Positions 34,113-43,111 of a stretch of DNA of 64,000 nt are shown here, one piece after another. The translations under genes and the position numbers were made by a program. The notes under the pieces were generated by a model that saw only the letters and a list, made by a program, of their open reading frames with translations, searched no databases and was not told the DNA's origin. Source of the DNA: Elusimicrobiota bacterium (GTDB taxonomy: Bacteria > Elusimicrobiota > Elusimicrobia > UBA1565 > UBA9628). Location: the NCBI GenBank assembly GCA_016209035.1, contig JACQWX010000080.1:25439-89438 (forward strand), read 5' to 3'. How positions within the stretch are numbered: the stretch's first letter is position 1; each line of letters begins with the position of its first letter.

Positions 34113-35731
34113 CGCGCCGCCAGGCGGCGTCGGCCGCGCGGCTGCTTGCATGGGTCGCTGCCGGGGCGGTCCTGGTCGCCTGGGACAAGTCGCTCGAGCG
34201 CCCGGCCTCCGCGGTGATGGCGGTGCCTGCGCGGGAGGCCGAATCCCTCTGCAGCCGCACCGGCCATTCCTTGGAGGACTTCTGGAAACGCCTGCGGGCG
34301 GCCGGCGTCTCGGTCGCGCTCCTCCCGGAGGAGCGGCTCTCGGACCTGGTCGCCGACGGCAGGGTCCTGGGCTTCTCCCGGGCCGAATGGGAGAAGTGGG
34401 GCGCCATGGGGCTGCTCGCTCCCGGGGTCAAGATGCGGCCCGGTACGGCCTGGATACGCGACCGCGCGGTCCTGCTCAGGGTGGCGGCGAGCGCGAGGGC
34501 GTCCGGCGCGTCTTTCTCCACTTCGTCGGCGGGGGGGTTCTTCTTCGTGGAGTTCCCCGAGGGCTTCGACTGGCCTGCGCTGCCCGCGGGCCTTGCGTCG
34601 GACGCGGCGAAGGCGCTCTCGGCGGCCGGCCTCATCCCCGCGCTCGATGGCGCAGGCGCCGCCGGGCAGGGGCGCGTCCTTCTTCCGGTCGGCGCTTGCG
34701 CGAGGAGGGTCTTGGCCGCGGTCCACGCCCCCTCCGGCGAGAGGAGAACGTCCCGCGCCTTCGGGGACCTGGCCCCCTGGGGCCAGGCCGGGCGGGACCG
34801 TCTCATCGTCTGGAAGCTCGCGCCGGGATTGGGGGTGGACGGGAATATTTCTGCCCTGCGGGAGACGGTCAAGCCCCTGCGGTTGAGGGGATGGTCCTTC
34901 GGACCGGCCGCCGATGCCGGCCGGCCGGACGCCTCGTGGGAATGGCCCGCCAAGCTCCTCTTCGGGCTGATCGTCTTGATGGGACCTCTGCTGGCGGTGC
35001 GGTCCGCCTTGGCCGCCCTCAAGGCCGCGGCGCCTGCGGTCCGCCGGGCCGCGCCGCTGGGCTCGCCGGTGTTCGAATTGGCGGCCGGGCTGACCGCGTG
35101 CTGGTGCGTGGCGGCTCTCGCGGGGGTCGGGGCGCGCATCGCCGCGCATTACGCAGGCGGCTCCCTGAGCGTCCCCTGGAGGGTGTGGACCTTGGCCGGG
35201 CCGGTGACGCTCGGGGCCATGAGCCTCTTCCCGTTCCCGTGGCCGAATCTCACGCGGTCCCTGGACGCCCCTCTCACGGCCTGGGCGCTGCTCAAGGGCT
35301 GCCTTCTGGCGGCGGCGGTCTTGGTCTGCCTGGACGCCAAGACCGACCCCGCGGCATGGGCTCTGGCGAAGGCGGGCGACTTCGTGTTCGGCCGCGGCGA
35401 AACATGGTGGTGGCTGCCGTGGCGGTGGAGGGAGGCGGGGCTCGGTTGGCCGGGCCTCATGGCGGCCTTGTTCCTCGTCGAGAAGGGCTGGTCGCGTCCT
35501 GCGAGCGCATGCGACTCCTCGGCTCTCGGCCTCATCGACCCGAGGCCCTGGCTCTTGGCGGGCCTGCTCGGCCCGGCCGGCGTCATCCTGTGTTTCTCGA
35601 ACCTGGGCCTTCCGTTCTCCTCTGCCGCGGCCCATTCCTTGGGGGCGCTGGCGCTGGGGAGCCTGTTCGGGGGGCTCTTGCACGCGGCCAGACAGACCTT
35701 GTTCCGGCGCGCGGAAAGTGTGGTACAATAA
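34109..35731 (+). CDS. DUF5693-like polytopic membrane protein
   Basis: 540 residues, GTG overlapping the glgA stop (GTGA). One N-terminal TM helix, then a soluble region (about 30-280) with LEDFWKRLRAAGVSVALLPEERLSDLVADG, which resembles DUF5693. The C-terminal half has six to eight TM helices. DUF5693 proteins have been noted beside cell-wall polysaccharide genes in some bacteria. Here the neighbour is glgA, so a glycan role is possible but unproven. A near-perfect palindrome (CCTGGCCCC/GGGGCCAGG) lies in the coding region near 34769. Confidence 0.5.
   Translation: MTRRQAASAARLLAWVAAGAVLVAWDKSLERPASAVMAVPAREAESLCSRTGHSLEDFWKRLRAAGVSVALLPEERLSDLVADGRVLGFSRAEWEKWGAMGLLAPGVKMRPGTAWIRDRAVLLRVAASARASGASFSTSSAGGFFFVEFPEGFDWPALPAGLASDAAKALSAAGLIPALDGAGAAGQGRVLLPVGACARRVLAAVHAPSGERRTSRAFGDLAPWGQAGRDRLIVWKLAPGLGVDGNISALRETVKPLRLRGWSFGPAADAGRPDASWEWPAKLLFGLIVLMGPLLAVRSALAALKAAAPAVRRAAPLGSPVFELAAGLTACWCVAALAGVGARIAAHYAGGSLSVPWRVWTLAGPVTLGAMSLFPFPWPNLTRSLDAPLTAWALLKGCLLAAAVLVCLDAKTDPAAWALAKAGDFVFGRGETWWWLPWRWREAGLGWPGLMAALFLVEKGWSRPASACDSSALGLIDPRPWLLAGLLGPAGVILCFSNLGLPFSSAAAHSLGALALGSLFGGLLHAARQTLFRRAESVVQ
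35724..35729 (+). promoter_or_regulatory. -10 box of the envelope gene run starting at 35735
   Basis: TACAAT, 5 bases before the ATG at 35735. It overlaps the end of the previous gene. Confidence 0.45.
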
Positions 35732-35734
35732 AGT

Positions 35735-37072
35735 ATGCGCGCCCCTCTCTACGCGGCCCTCTTTTCCATGGCCTTCAGCGCCCATGCCGCTCAAGGTCCC
35801 AAGGGCAAGGGCGCCTTCAGCGTCAAGTACATCGGCGAGAACGGTTCCCATACCCAGCCGACCGGGTCCGCTTCGGACGCCATCGAGACCATCTCGCGCC
35901 AGCAGGGAGGGCAGGGCACCTTCGGCCCCATCGGACCTGACGGCAAGCCCGCGTTGGGCGACTCCACGCCCCGGCCTTCCAGGATATTGGAGGGCCAGGC
36001 CCCGGCCGTCACCCAGCTGCCCCTGCGCAATGCCGCGGCCGATACCGCGCGGGGCTCGGTCACCGGAGGCCGCGTCCCGCCGCGCGTGGCCGGCCGTTCC
36101 CCTGCTGATGAGGCTGCCGGGCCGAAGCCCGAGGACAGGGGGCGCTACTCGCTGTGGGACGGTTTGTCCGCTCCGCTGGAGCTCCCGTCCGGAAAGGTCA
36201 AGGACATCGGCCCCGACACGGCATCGAAGCTGGGGCGGCAGGACTATCAGACGCACATCCTGGGGGATCCCGCGGCGCGCGAGCGCCGTTTCCTCGTCGA
36301 GCCCTTCACCGCCGCCGGCGCCGAGGACAAGGCCGGAGAGCTCTTCGTGAGGTTCGAGTTGGAGAGCGCAGCGTCGGACGCCGTGGCGCAACTCGGCCGC
36401 GTCACGGGCTTCCGTGTCGATGAGCGGTTCCAGGAAAGCCTGCGGGACGCGGTCGAGCTCGGAGAGCGAGCGTCCCGGGCGCCATTGGGAGATGCGTTGG
36501 CGGCCCGGGACGCGGTCGCGGACCGCGTCAGCGTGCGCGGTTGGATCCCTTCCGACAAGATCGCGGTCGCGATGCGCCTGCCGGGCGTCTCGATGCTCGA
36601 GATCGAGCCGACGCGCTCGGCGCGGCCGGCGCACGGGGCGGTTGCGCTGACCGACATCCTCATCGGCATCCGGGCGCCGAAGAGCCGAGACGGCTCTCCC
36701 GCTGACCTGCTTTCCGGCGCCGGCTACGCCGACGTCCTGCGCCGCCTCGGGGCGGAGACGGGGTTCCTGCTCAAGCGCACGATCGGTTATCAGGAGGCGC
36801 CGGGCGGCAGGGAGGCCGTCATCGTGGTCTCGGGACAGATCCCGGTGCGCAACATCTCCAAGGCGCTGGCGGACAGCGGCATCGTCAAGATCGCGTCCTC
36901 TCCCGACGCCGGCGTTCCCGCGCCGTCGACGGACGCCCGGCGGCGCAGGGGATTTGTGAGCTTCGCGATGTCCCGCTCCCCCCTGCTCGTGGCGGCCACG
37001 CTGATCCTTCTGCTCTCTCCGTTGAGCCTGGGGCTCTACCGGCTGCTCCAGGTCTTCATCCCGTACAAGTAA
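35735..37072 (+). CDS. Unknown secreted protein with a C-terminal membrane anchor
   Basis: 445 residues. Signal peptide MRAPLYAALFSMAFSAHAA, a Gly/Pro/Ala-rich region to about 145, two related alpha/beta segments (about 170-390, with repeats of the kind VAVAMRLPGVSMLEIEP and NISKALADSGIVKIASS), then one TM helix (about 410-432) and a short tail FIPYK. No family recognised. It directly precedes the FtsX-like gene and could be a periplasmic partner of it. Confidence 0.55.
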   Translation: MRAPLYAALFSMAFSAHAAQGPKGKGAFSVKYIGENGSHTQPTGSASDAIETISRQQGGQGTFGPIGPDGKPALGDSTPRPSRILEGQAPAVTQLPLRNAAADTARGSVTGGRVPPRVAGRSPADEAAGPKPEDRGRYSLWDGLSAPLELPSGKVKDIGPDTASKLGRQDYQTHILGDPAARERRFLVEPFTAAGAEDKAGELFVRFELESAASDAVAQLGRVTGFRVDERFQESLRDAVELGERASRAPLGDALAARDAVADRVSVRGWIPSDKIAVAMRLPGVSMLEIEPTRSARPAHGAVALTDILIGIRAPKSRDGSPADLLSGAGYADVLRRLGAETGFLLKRTIGYQEAPGGREAVIVVSGQIPVRNISKALADSGIVKIASSPDAGVPAPSTDARRRRGFVSFAMSRSPLLVAATLILLLSPLSLGLYRLLQVFIPYK

Positions 37073-37849
37073 GTGGCCGCTGCGTCCGCGCGTCAGCGTG
37101 TCTCCGCCTTCTTTGCCCTGGGCTTGGTCCTTGGGTTCACCGGAGGAGCCCTTCTGCTGCTGGAGTCCCACTGCCGCGCCTTCGAACGGTCCGCCCTCCG
37201 GGACTTCCGGGTGGTCGCCTTCCTCAAGCCGGGCTTGAGCGGGAGCGCCCTCAAGGTGGAGGAGGAGCGGCTTGGGTGCCTGCCGGGCGTCGAAGAGGCC
37301 CGTTCGGTGAGCTCCGACGCCTCCCTGGGGGCTCTGAGACGGGAGGACCCGGAACTCTTCGATTCGGTCGCGCTGGTGGGGGAGAACCCGCTGCCGCCTG
37401 CCGTCGAGCTCCAGCTCGACTCCGACGGGGTCGCCCGGGTGCCCCAGCTGGTGGCGGAGGCTTTCGCCTCGCAGGAGGTGTCCGACGTCCGCTATCCCGG
37501 AGGGCAGGCCGCCGCCATCCTGCATGCCAGGTTCTACGGGCATTTCGTGGGCGTCGCCGTCAACGCCGCGCTCACCGCGGCGGCCCTCTCGATCTTGGGC
37601 GGTCTGTGGCTCGGACGGGGAGCGGCCTGGCCGGAGACCATTTGGACCGGGGTCGGGGCGCTCTTGGGCCAGGCCGCGGCCGTGCTCCTGGCTCTTCCCA
37701 TGAGAGCGCACGCCCTGTGGTGGGACGTGCCCAGGGGCTCTCAGGCGCTCCTGTGGGTCGCGGCGTGCGCGGGAGCGGCGTGGGCGCTGTCGGCTTCCAG
37801 CAAGGGCCGGCCGCCCGTGGCTAAGGATGGCGAGGATGTCCCGGCTTGA
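37073..37849 (+). CDS. Degenerate FtsX-like protein
   Basis: 258 residues, GTG start immediately after the previous stop. TM helix 1 (about 12-32) and the FtsX extracellular region (DFRVVAFLKPGLSGSALKVEEERL, then GVEEARSVSSDASLGALRREDPELF and NPLPPAVELQL) are recognisable. The C-terminal part has three more TM helices. FtsX normally pairs with the ATPase FtsE to activate a periplasmic amidase activator. No ftsE is adjacent, and the cytoplasmic loop that contacts FtsE is hard to see. The next gene is EnvC-like, as expected for the pathway. Confidence 0.65.
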   Translation: MAAASARQRVSAFFALGLVLGFTGGALLLLESHCRAFERSALRDFRVVAFLKPGLSGSALKVEEERLGCLPGVEEARSVSSDASLGALRREDPELFDSVALVGENPLPPAVELQLDSDGVARVPQLVAEAFASQEVSDVRYPGGQAAAILHARFYGHFVGVAVNAALTAAALSILGGLWLGRGAAWPETIWTGVGALLGQAAAVLLALPMRAHALWWDVPRGSQALLWVAACAGAAWALSASSKGRPPVAKDGEDVPA

Positions 37850-38957
37850 CCAGGGGATGCCGGCCGTTATCCTGGCCGCCGTCCTCTCGATCATGGCCGC
37901 GCCGGCTGATGCCGCCCAGGTCGCGGACACCAAGCGCCGTGAACTCGGCCGCGTCCAGCGCGAGCTCCAAGAAACCAGGGCTGACATCGAGCGATTCCGC
38001 AAGCTCGAACATTCTTTGAGGCAGGATGCCGACCGGCTGGAAGAGAATGCCGCGCGGACCCGCAAGAAGCTGTCCTCCATCCAGGGGGACTTGAGCCGCG
38101 CGGAGGACCGCAAGCGCTCGCTGCGTTCCCGTCTGGGGGCGCTGCGGGAGGCGGAGGGCCTGTGGCGCGCCTTGATCGGAACCGAGGCCGCGCGGTACCT
38201 CATCGAGCGCTCGGCCGGCGAGGGGGCGTCCGGGGCGTCCAGTCTATGGAAGGAGCGTCTCCGGCGGGCCGCCATCATCGAGAAGGGGACGCTGCTGACG
38301 GCCCTGGCCGGAGCGGCGTCGAAGACCTCCAGGCTGGAGGCCGAGGCGGTTGCGGCCCAACGGCGGCTCGGCGAAGCAAAGGACCGGGTCGCCGCCGAGA
38401 AGCTCGCCACCGAGGCCGAATTCCGCGGCAAGAAGGCCGAGATGGACGGTCTCAAAGAGAAGACCCAGGCCGCTACCCTGCGCGCGGCGGAACTGGAGGA
38501 ATCGGCCAAGGCTCTCCAGCGCATGATCGAGTCCATCACGAGGTTGTCCAAGGTCTCGGCTCATCCGGGTTCGATCAGGCTGCCGAAGCATTCGCTGCCA
38601 TGGCCGGCGGAAGGCCGCTTGGCGGGCAAGTTCGGCAAGGAGAAAGACCCTAAGACGGGTTCCTGGGTGATCAACCAGGGAGTGCGCCTGGAAGCCGCGG
38701 CCGGGGCTCCCGTGCGCGCGGTGGCCGCGGGGACGGTGATCTTCGCGGGACCGTTCCGGTCGTACGGCCAGGTGATCATCGTGAACCACGGGGGCTTCTT
38801 CAGCGTCTATGGCGAACTGGGCGAGGTCGCCAAGCGCAAGACCGACCGTGTCGCCGCGGGGGAGACCATCGCGCGAGCCGGGGCCGGACGTCTCTATTTC
38901 GAGGTCCGCAGCGGTTCCGAGGCTCTCGACCCTCTCCAGTGGCTGCAGAAGAGATAG
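37827..38957 (+). CDS. EnvC-like M23 peptidase-family protein
   Basis: 376 residues. Signal peptide (PAVILAAVLSIMAAPADAA), a long coiled coil (about 30-235), then an M23/LytM domain (about 255-376): PWPAEGRLAGKFG, NQGVRLEAAAGAPVRAVAAG and VIIVNHGGFFSVYGELG. The zinc-binding residues of active LytM enzymes appear partly replaced (NQGVRL where H/D is usual), as in EnvC, which activates amidases and does not cleave itself. It overlaps the FtsX-like gene by 23 bases. Likely role: septal peptidoglycan splitting. Confidence 0.85.
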   Translation: MARMSRLDQGMPAVILAAVLSIMAAPADAAQVADTKRRELGRVQRELQETRADIERFRKLEHSLRQDADRLEENAARTRKKLSSIQGDLSRAEDRKRSLRSRLGALREAEGLWRALIGTEAARYLIERSAGEGASGASSLWKERLRRAAIIEKGTLLTALAGAASKTSRLEAEAVAAQRRLGEAKDRVAAEKLATEAEFRGKKAEMDGLKEKTQAATLRAAELEESAKALQRMIESITRLSKVSAHPGSIRLPKHSLPWPAEGRLAGKFGKEKDPKTGSWVINQGVRLEAAAGAPVRAVAAGTVIFAGPFRSYGQVIIVNHGGFFSVYGELGEVAKRKTDRVAAGETIARAGAGRLYFEVRSGSEALDPLQWLQKR

Positions 38958-38967
38958 GAGGATGCAG

Positions 38968-40257
38968 ATGACGAAGAGCGCGATCAGGACATGGATTGCG
39001 GCGTGCGTGCTGGCGGCGGCGCCCGTCGCCGCCCTCTGCGGCGAGAGGACGACGGGCGCCCTTGACGACACCTACGAGAAGATGAAGCTCCTGGTGGACG
39101 TCCTGGACTACATCCAGCAGAACTACGTGGACGAGCCCGAGGCGAGGAAGCTGGCCTACGGGGCCGCGGAGGGCATGGTCGCGACGTTGGATCCCTTCTC
39201 CCAGTTCCTCGAGCCCGAACTGCACAAGGAGCTCAAGTCGGAGACGGAGGGCGAATTCGGAGGGCTGGGCCTGCGCCTGGGGATCAAGAACGGATGGCTC
39301 ACCGTGGTGACGCCCCTGCCGGGCTCGCCCGCTTACCGGATGGGCATCCTCCCGAACGACAGGGTGGCCGAGATCGACGGGGAGCCCACCAGGGACATCA
39401 CGCTCTCCGAGGCGCTCAAGAGGCTCCGCGGCCGCCCCGGCACCAAGGTGAAGCTCCTCATCATGCGGGGGCCGCCGGAGGACTCGAAATCGACGGCTCC
39501 GTGGACGTCGCGCGTGTTCGAGCTCGCCCGAGAGACCATCAAGATCGAGAGCGTGCAGTACTGGCCGTTGGAAGGCGACGTCGCGTACTTGCGGATCACT
39601 GATTTCAACGCGCGCACCGCAGACGACGTCGGCGAGGCCCTCAAGACCCTCAAGAAGGGCGGCATGGGAAGCCTCGTCCTGGACCTGCGCAACAACCCCG
39701 GGGGGCTCTTGTCCGGCGCGATCGACGTGGCGTCGGGCTTCATCGGCGGCAACAAGCTGGTCGTCTCGACGCGCGGCCGCAAGCTCGACAAGCCGCAGGA
39801 ATACAGGACCGGGGCCGAGGCCCCCTATGCCCAGCTCCCCATGGTCCTGCTCGTCAACGAAGGGTCGGCTTCCGGCTCCGAGATCGTGGCCGGCGCCTTC
39901 CAGGACCATCGGCGGGCCCTGGTCATGGGGATGCGGACCTTCGGGAAGGCCAGCGTGCAGTCCGTCATCCCGCTCTCCGACGGCTCCGGGCTGCGGCTGA
40001 CCGTGGCGCGCTACTACACGCCGGCCGGCCGCCTGATCCATCGCTACGAGAAGAGCAATACCGGCGGCATCCTCCCCGACATCGCTGTCCCCATTGCGCG
40101 CGACGTCGAGTCAAAGCTCTACGCCCAATGGGACATGGTCTACGCCAAGGACAAGAAGCCCAGGTCCGTGGTGAAGAAGGAGGAGATGGTGCGCGACGAG
40201 GCCCTCGACCGCGCGGTGGAGCTGCTGAAGGCGAGGGAGGCGATCAAGAGCCTGTAG
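38968..40257 (+). CDS. Carboxy-terminal processing peptidase (S41 family)
   Basis: 429 residues from ATG 38968, placed 5 bases after a perfect AGGAGG. Signal peptide RTWIAACVLAAAPVAALC. PDZ domain at about 95-170 (FGGLGLRLGIKNGWLTVV). The S41 core has the catalytic Ser302 in NEGSASGSEIVAG and Lys327 in RTFGKASVQ, the usual 25-residue spacing. It degrades or trims periplasmic proteins and often controls cell-wall hydrolases, which fits its place after the EnvC-like gene. A hairpin spans the stop codon. Confidence 0.94.
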   Translation: MTKSAIRTWIAACVLAAAPVAALCGERTTGALDDTYEKMKLLVDVLDYIQQNYVDEPEARKLAYGAAEGMVATLDPFSQFLEPELHKELKSETEGEFGGLGLRLGIKNGWLTVVTPLPGSPAYRMGILPNDRVAEIDGEPTRDITLSEALKRLRGRPGTKVKLLIMRGPPEDSKSTAPWTSRVFELARETIKIESVQYWPLEGDVAYLRITDFNARTADDVGEALKTLKKGGMGSLVLDLRNNPGGLLSGAIDVASGFIGGNKLVVSTRGRKLDKPQEYRTGAEAPYAQLPMVLLVNEGSASGSEIVAGAFQDHRRALVMGMRTFGKASVQSVIPLSDGSGLRLTVARYYTPAGRLIHRYEKSNTGGILPDIAVPIARDVESKLYAQWDMVYAKDKKPRSVVKKEEMVRDEALDRAVELLKAREAIKSL

Positions 40258-40274
40258 CTCCGCTACAGGCTCTT
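40246..40274 (+). terminator. Hairpin spanning the stop codon of the S41 peptidase gene
   Basis: AAGAGCCTGTAGC and GCTACAGGCTCTT, perfect 13-base arms with a 3-base loop. The TAG stop is within the left arm. Confidence 0.6.
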
Positions 40275-40309
40275 GATGTCTGCGTTCCGTTGTCTGAAGG
40301 GATCACCTC

Positions 40310-41386
40310 ATGAAACGGCTTCCAACGGCTGGCAACGGCCAGCCGTTGGTACTAGGCATCGAAACCTCCTGCGACGAGACGGCGGCGGCCGTCGTCGCCG
40401 GGGGCCGCATCCTCTCGAGCGTGGTGAGCTCGCAGGTCGCCTTGCATCGGCGCTTCCAAGGCGTGGTGCCGGAGCTGGCCTCGCGGGCCCACCTGCAGAA
40501 GATCGGGCCGGTCGTCGGCCGGGCGCTCGATGAGGCCCGCGTCTCGAGGACGGACGTCGTCGCGTTCACCCGGGGGCCGGGGCTGATGGGGTCGCTCCTC
40601 GTGGGCTCGGTCGCGGCGCGGACCCTCTCCAGGCTGTGGGGCTGCCCCCTCATCGGCGTCAACCACCTGGAGGGCCATATCTTCGCGGCCGAACTTGGGT
40701 CCGAGAGCCGCCCCATCGGGACGCCGTTCGTGGCGCTCATCGTCTCGGGCGGCCATACGGACCTCATCCTGTCGGAGCGCCCAGGCGGCTACCGCGTGCT
40801 CGGAAGGACCAGGGACGACGCGGCCGGAGAGGCATTCGACAAGATCGCGCGCCTCTTGGGGCTGGGCTATCCCGGGGGTCCGGCCATCGACCGCAGGGCT
40901 GCGTCCGGGGACTCGGGGGCCGAGCCTTTCCCCAGGCCCCTCCTGCCGGGCACCTGGGATTTCTCGTTCTCGGGCCTGAAGACCGCCGTCTACTACCGGG
41001 TCAAGGATGGGCCTCGACCGGGGCGGACCCGCGTGTCGGACCTGTGCGCGGGTCTCCAGGCGGCGGTCACCGAGACGCTCATCCAGAAGACGCTGGCTGC
41101 GGCCCGGCGGCATGGCGTGCGCGACGTGGTCTTGGGAGGGGGGGTCGCGGCCAACAGCGCGCTGCGCCGCGGGTTCAAGGCGTTGAGGGAACAGGGCCTG
41201 CGGGTCGCGGCGCCGCCGAGGCCGCTGTGCACCGACAACGGCGCCATGATCGCGCATGCCGCCGGCCGGATGCTCCGGCTTGGCTCCCGCTCGCTGCTCA
41301 AGAGGCTCCTGAGGCCCTGCGATTGCCTGCCCGCGCGCTCGCTGCGGCCGGACCCGTCTCTTCCCTTGGCCTCGTGGGCGTCCTAG
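40310..41386 (+). CDS. tsaD: tRNA N6-adenosine threonylcarbamoyltransferase
   Basis: 358 residues. TsaD transfers threonylcarbamoyl to A37 of ANN-decoding tRNAs. Motifs: LGIETSCDETAAAVV, the metal-binding HLEGH, IVSGGHTDLIL, DDAAGEAFDKIARLLGLGYPGGP and VLGGGVAANSALR. Family members usually begin only a few residues before GIETSCDET. Here about ten extra residues (KRLPTAGNGQP) come from a 28-base palindrome just after the ATG. It begins 52 bases after the S41 peptidase stop. Confidence 0.95.
   Translation: MKRLPTAGNGQPLVLGIETSCDETAAAVVAGGRILSSVVSSQVALHRRFQGVVPELASRAHLQKIGPVVGRALDEARVSRTDVVAFTRGPGLMGSLLVGSVAARTLSRLWGCPLIGVNHLEGHIFAAELGSESRPIGTPFVALIVSGGHTDLILSERPGGYRVLGRTRDDAAGEAFDKIARLLGLGYPGGPAIDRRAASGDSGAEPFPRPLLPGTWDFSFSGLKTAVYYRVKDGPRPGRTRVSDLCAGLQAAVTETLIQKTLAAARRHGVRDVVLGGGVAANSALRRGFKALREQGLRVAAPPRPLCTDNGAMIAHAAGRMLRLGSRSLLKRLLRPCDCLPARSLRPDPSLPLASWAS
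40322..40349. repeat. Palindrome at the 5' end of tsaD
   Basis: CCAACGGCTGG-CAACGG-CCAGCCGTTGG, perfect 11-base arms, four codons after the ATG. In mRNA it would form a strong hairpin close to the ribosome-binding region. Confidence 0.65.
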
Positions 41387-41547
41387 CCCTCGCCTTACGC
41401 GGCATGGCGTCGTCATCAAGGTCTCTGAGCCGCTGGTCGTCGGTCCTTCGGTGGATAAGTGGGGTGGTGGATGGGGTCGCGCCCCGGTCCCGGGGGCATT
41501 CCGCTGAAGACGAATTCTTTTTGCAACAAGGTTGATCTACAATCAGG
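41387..41547. other. Intergenic region before the second barrel module
   Basis: No convincing frame or RNA. Near its 3' end TACAAT (41538-41543) is a candidate -10 box. Transcription would begin around 41550, at the left arm of the repeat that leads into the next gene. Confidence 0.35.
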
Positions 41548-41624
41548 TGCCAGGTGTTCACTTGTCGCGTATGCGACATCTGAAGACCCGGCACCTCGCG
41601 GATTCGACAAGTGAACACCTGGCA
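41548..41624. repeat. Family C inverted repeat with perfect 20-base arms
   Basis: Left arm TGCCAGGTGTTCACTTGTCG (41548-41567), right arm CGACAAGTGAACACCTGGCA (41605-41624), 37 bases between. The right arm contains the GTG start of the barrel gene. Confidence 0.75.
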
Positions 41625-42951
41625 ACTGGCTGCGGTGGCGTTGGTCGTGGCGGTCCCGTCGCGCGTCGACGCCGCTTTCGAGGAGAGCGGGTTCTCTGCG
41701 CGCGCCATCGGCATGGGGAGCGCCTTCACCGCTGTGCATGACGACCTCTCGTCCATCGAATACAACCCGGCTTCGCTCGGCCAGCTGCGCAACCATCAGG
41801 TCGGCGTCAACTACCTGCGCCAGCTCTACATCCCGGCCGGCCCGGCGGACCTCGACCAGATCAGCCTCGCGGGGGCCTTCCCCCTCCGGCGGGAACTCGC
41901 GAACGGCACCTTCGGTTTCGCCTGGGTCTACACGGACCACGAGAGCTACGCCTTGGACCGCGTCTTCCATTTCAGCTATGGCACCCGGGGCTTCGTGGAG
42001 TGGGAGGACTCCCAGCTCAACATGGGCGCGAGCGTCAAGTTCCTGACCCGCACCCTGCGTTCGGGCGGCGGGGAGCTCACCCCTTCCTTCGACGTGGGTT
42101 TCCTGCACCGCGCGGGGGATAGGCTCTCCTTCGGGCTGTCCTTCCTGAACGTGAACGGCCCCAAGACATCGGGCGACCGCGTCCCGTTCACCTTCAAGGT
42201 CGGGGCCGCCGAGACGAGCCGGAACTTCGTCTGGGCCGTGGACTTCACCAAGCGGGAGCCCTCGGCCACCCACCGGCCTTCCTCGAGCCTGGGCGGGGGG
42301 GTCGAGTACTGGACCTCGACCGCCCGTTGGGGTTCCTTCGCGGTGCGCACGGGACTGAGCCTCGGAGACCGGTTGAGGGCCTGGAACGCGGGCTTGGGCT
42401 GGCGGATCTTCGGCGCCCAGTTCGACTACGCGATGACCATCCCGTTCAACGACCCGAGCCCGGACTTGAACCACGGGCTCTCGCTCTTGTTCCGCTTCGG
42501 CGAGCCTGCCCCGGAGCGCCAATACGAGAAGCTCCTGAGGGAGGAGGCCCGCATCCGCGAGGACCTCAACCGGGCGCTTGAGGCGGGAGAGATCAAGCGC
42601 TGGAAGTTCGAGGCCGAGCTCGAGGAGCAACGGCGGCAGATCGAGGATCTGAGCCGGCAAGTCTCGGAGAAGTCATCGTCGGTTGGCGAGCTCAAGGCAG
42701 GCTTGAAGGAGCTGGGGGACCGCCATCAGAAGGCCGTCGATTCCTATCAGAAGTTCAAGAAGGCCGTCGAGCGCTCGCCGCAGGACAAGTTCAACGACGA
42801 GTGGGCCGTCTACGAGGCCCTCAAGGCCGGCGGAGCGCCCCAGGCCGTGCTCGTCGAGAGGGTGCGGCTCCTCCTGCGCCAGTACAAGGACACCGGGGCG
42901 GATCTTGGCCCCGCCAGCCAGGAGCTGCTTAGACTTCTCCGGAGCAGATGA
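41611..42951 (+). CDS. PorV/UPF0164-like outer-membrane barrel with coiled-coil tail
   Basis: 446 residues, GTG start inside a repeat arm. Signal peptide WQLAAVALVVAVPSRVDA. Barrel signature FSARAIGMGSAFTAVHDDLSSIEYNPASLGQL, then amphipathic strands to about residue 295. The remainder (about 300-446) is helical coiled coil (REEARIREDLNRALEAGEI, LEEQRRQIEDLSRQVSEK). Same plan as the protein at 3961 except that the LysM is missing. It is followed by the coiled-coil/propeller gene at 43112. A hairpin spans its stop codon. Confidence 0.78.
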   Translation: MNTWQLAAVALVVAVPSRVDAAFEESGFSARAIGMGSAFTAVHDDLSSIEYNPASLGQLRNHQVGVNYLRQLYIPAGPADLDQISLAGAFPLRRELANGTFGFAWVYTDHESYALDRVFHFSYGTRGFVEWEDSQLNMGASVKFLTRTLRSGGGELTPSFDVGFLHRAGDRLSFGLSFLNVNGPKTSGDRVPFTFKVGAAETSRNFVWAVDFTKREPSATHRPSSSLGGGVEYWTSTARWGSFAVRTGLSLGDRLRAWNAGLGWRIFGAQFDYAMTIPFNDPSPDLNHGLSLLFRFGEPAPERQYEKLLREEARIREDLNRALEAGEIKRWKFEAELEEQRRQIEDLSRQVSEKSSSVGELKAGLKELGDRHQKAVDSYQKFKKAVERSPQDKFNDEWAVYEALKAGGAPQAVLVERVRLLLRQYKDTGADLGPASQELLRLLRSR

Positions 42952-42969
42952 CGGAGTCATCTGCTCCGG
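42939..42969 (+). terminator. Hairpin spanning the stop codon of the second barrel gene
   Basis: CCGGAGCAGATGAC-GGA-GTCATCTGCTCCGG, perfect 14-base arms, with the TGA stop inside the left arm. Confidence 0.6.
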
Positions 42970-43067
42970 CTCCCGCGGGCGTTGGTCTCTCCGTAACAAC
43001 TTGGATATTGAATTGTGAGCCGGTCCTGCTACACTTACGCAGCTTGATGGAACGAGAACGGCATCAG

Positions 43068-43105
43068 CCCCCCCGCTACTCGCCCCCCCCGTGGGGGGGG
43101 CGAGT
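43068..43105 (+). repeat. Family B C-tract hairpin repeat upstream of the propeller gene
   Basis: C7, GCTACT, then ACTCG+C8 pairing with G8+CGAGT (13-base perfect arms, GT loop). It ends 6 bases before the ATG at 43112, so it would mask the ribosome-binding region. Confidence 0.75.
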
Positions 43106-43111
43106 GAAAGC

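Noticed and set aside
34085..38551. A 1488-codon open frame on the minus strand
   Set aside because: It runs antisense to five well-supported genes (from the end of glgA through the DUF5693-like, FtsX-like and EnvC-like genes). Its Arg/Ala/Gly/Pro-rich text is typical of shadow frames in GC-rich DNA.
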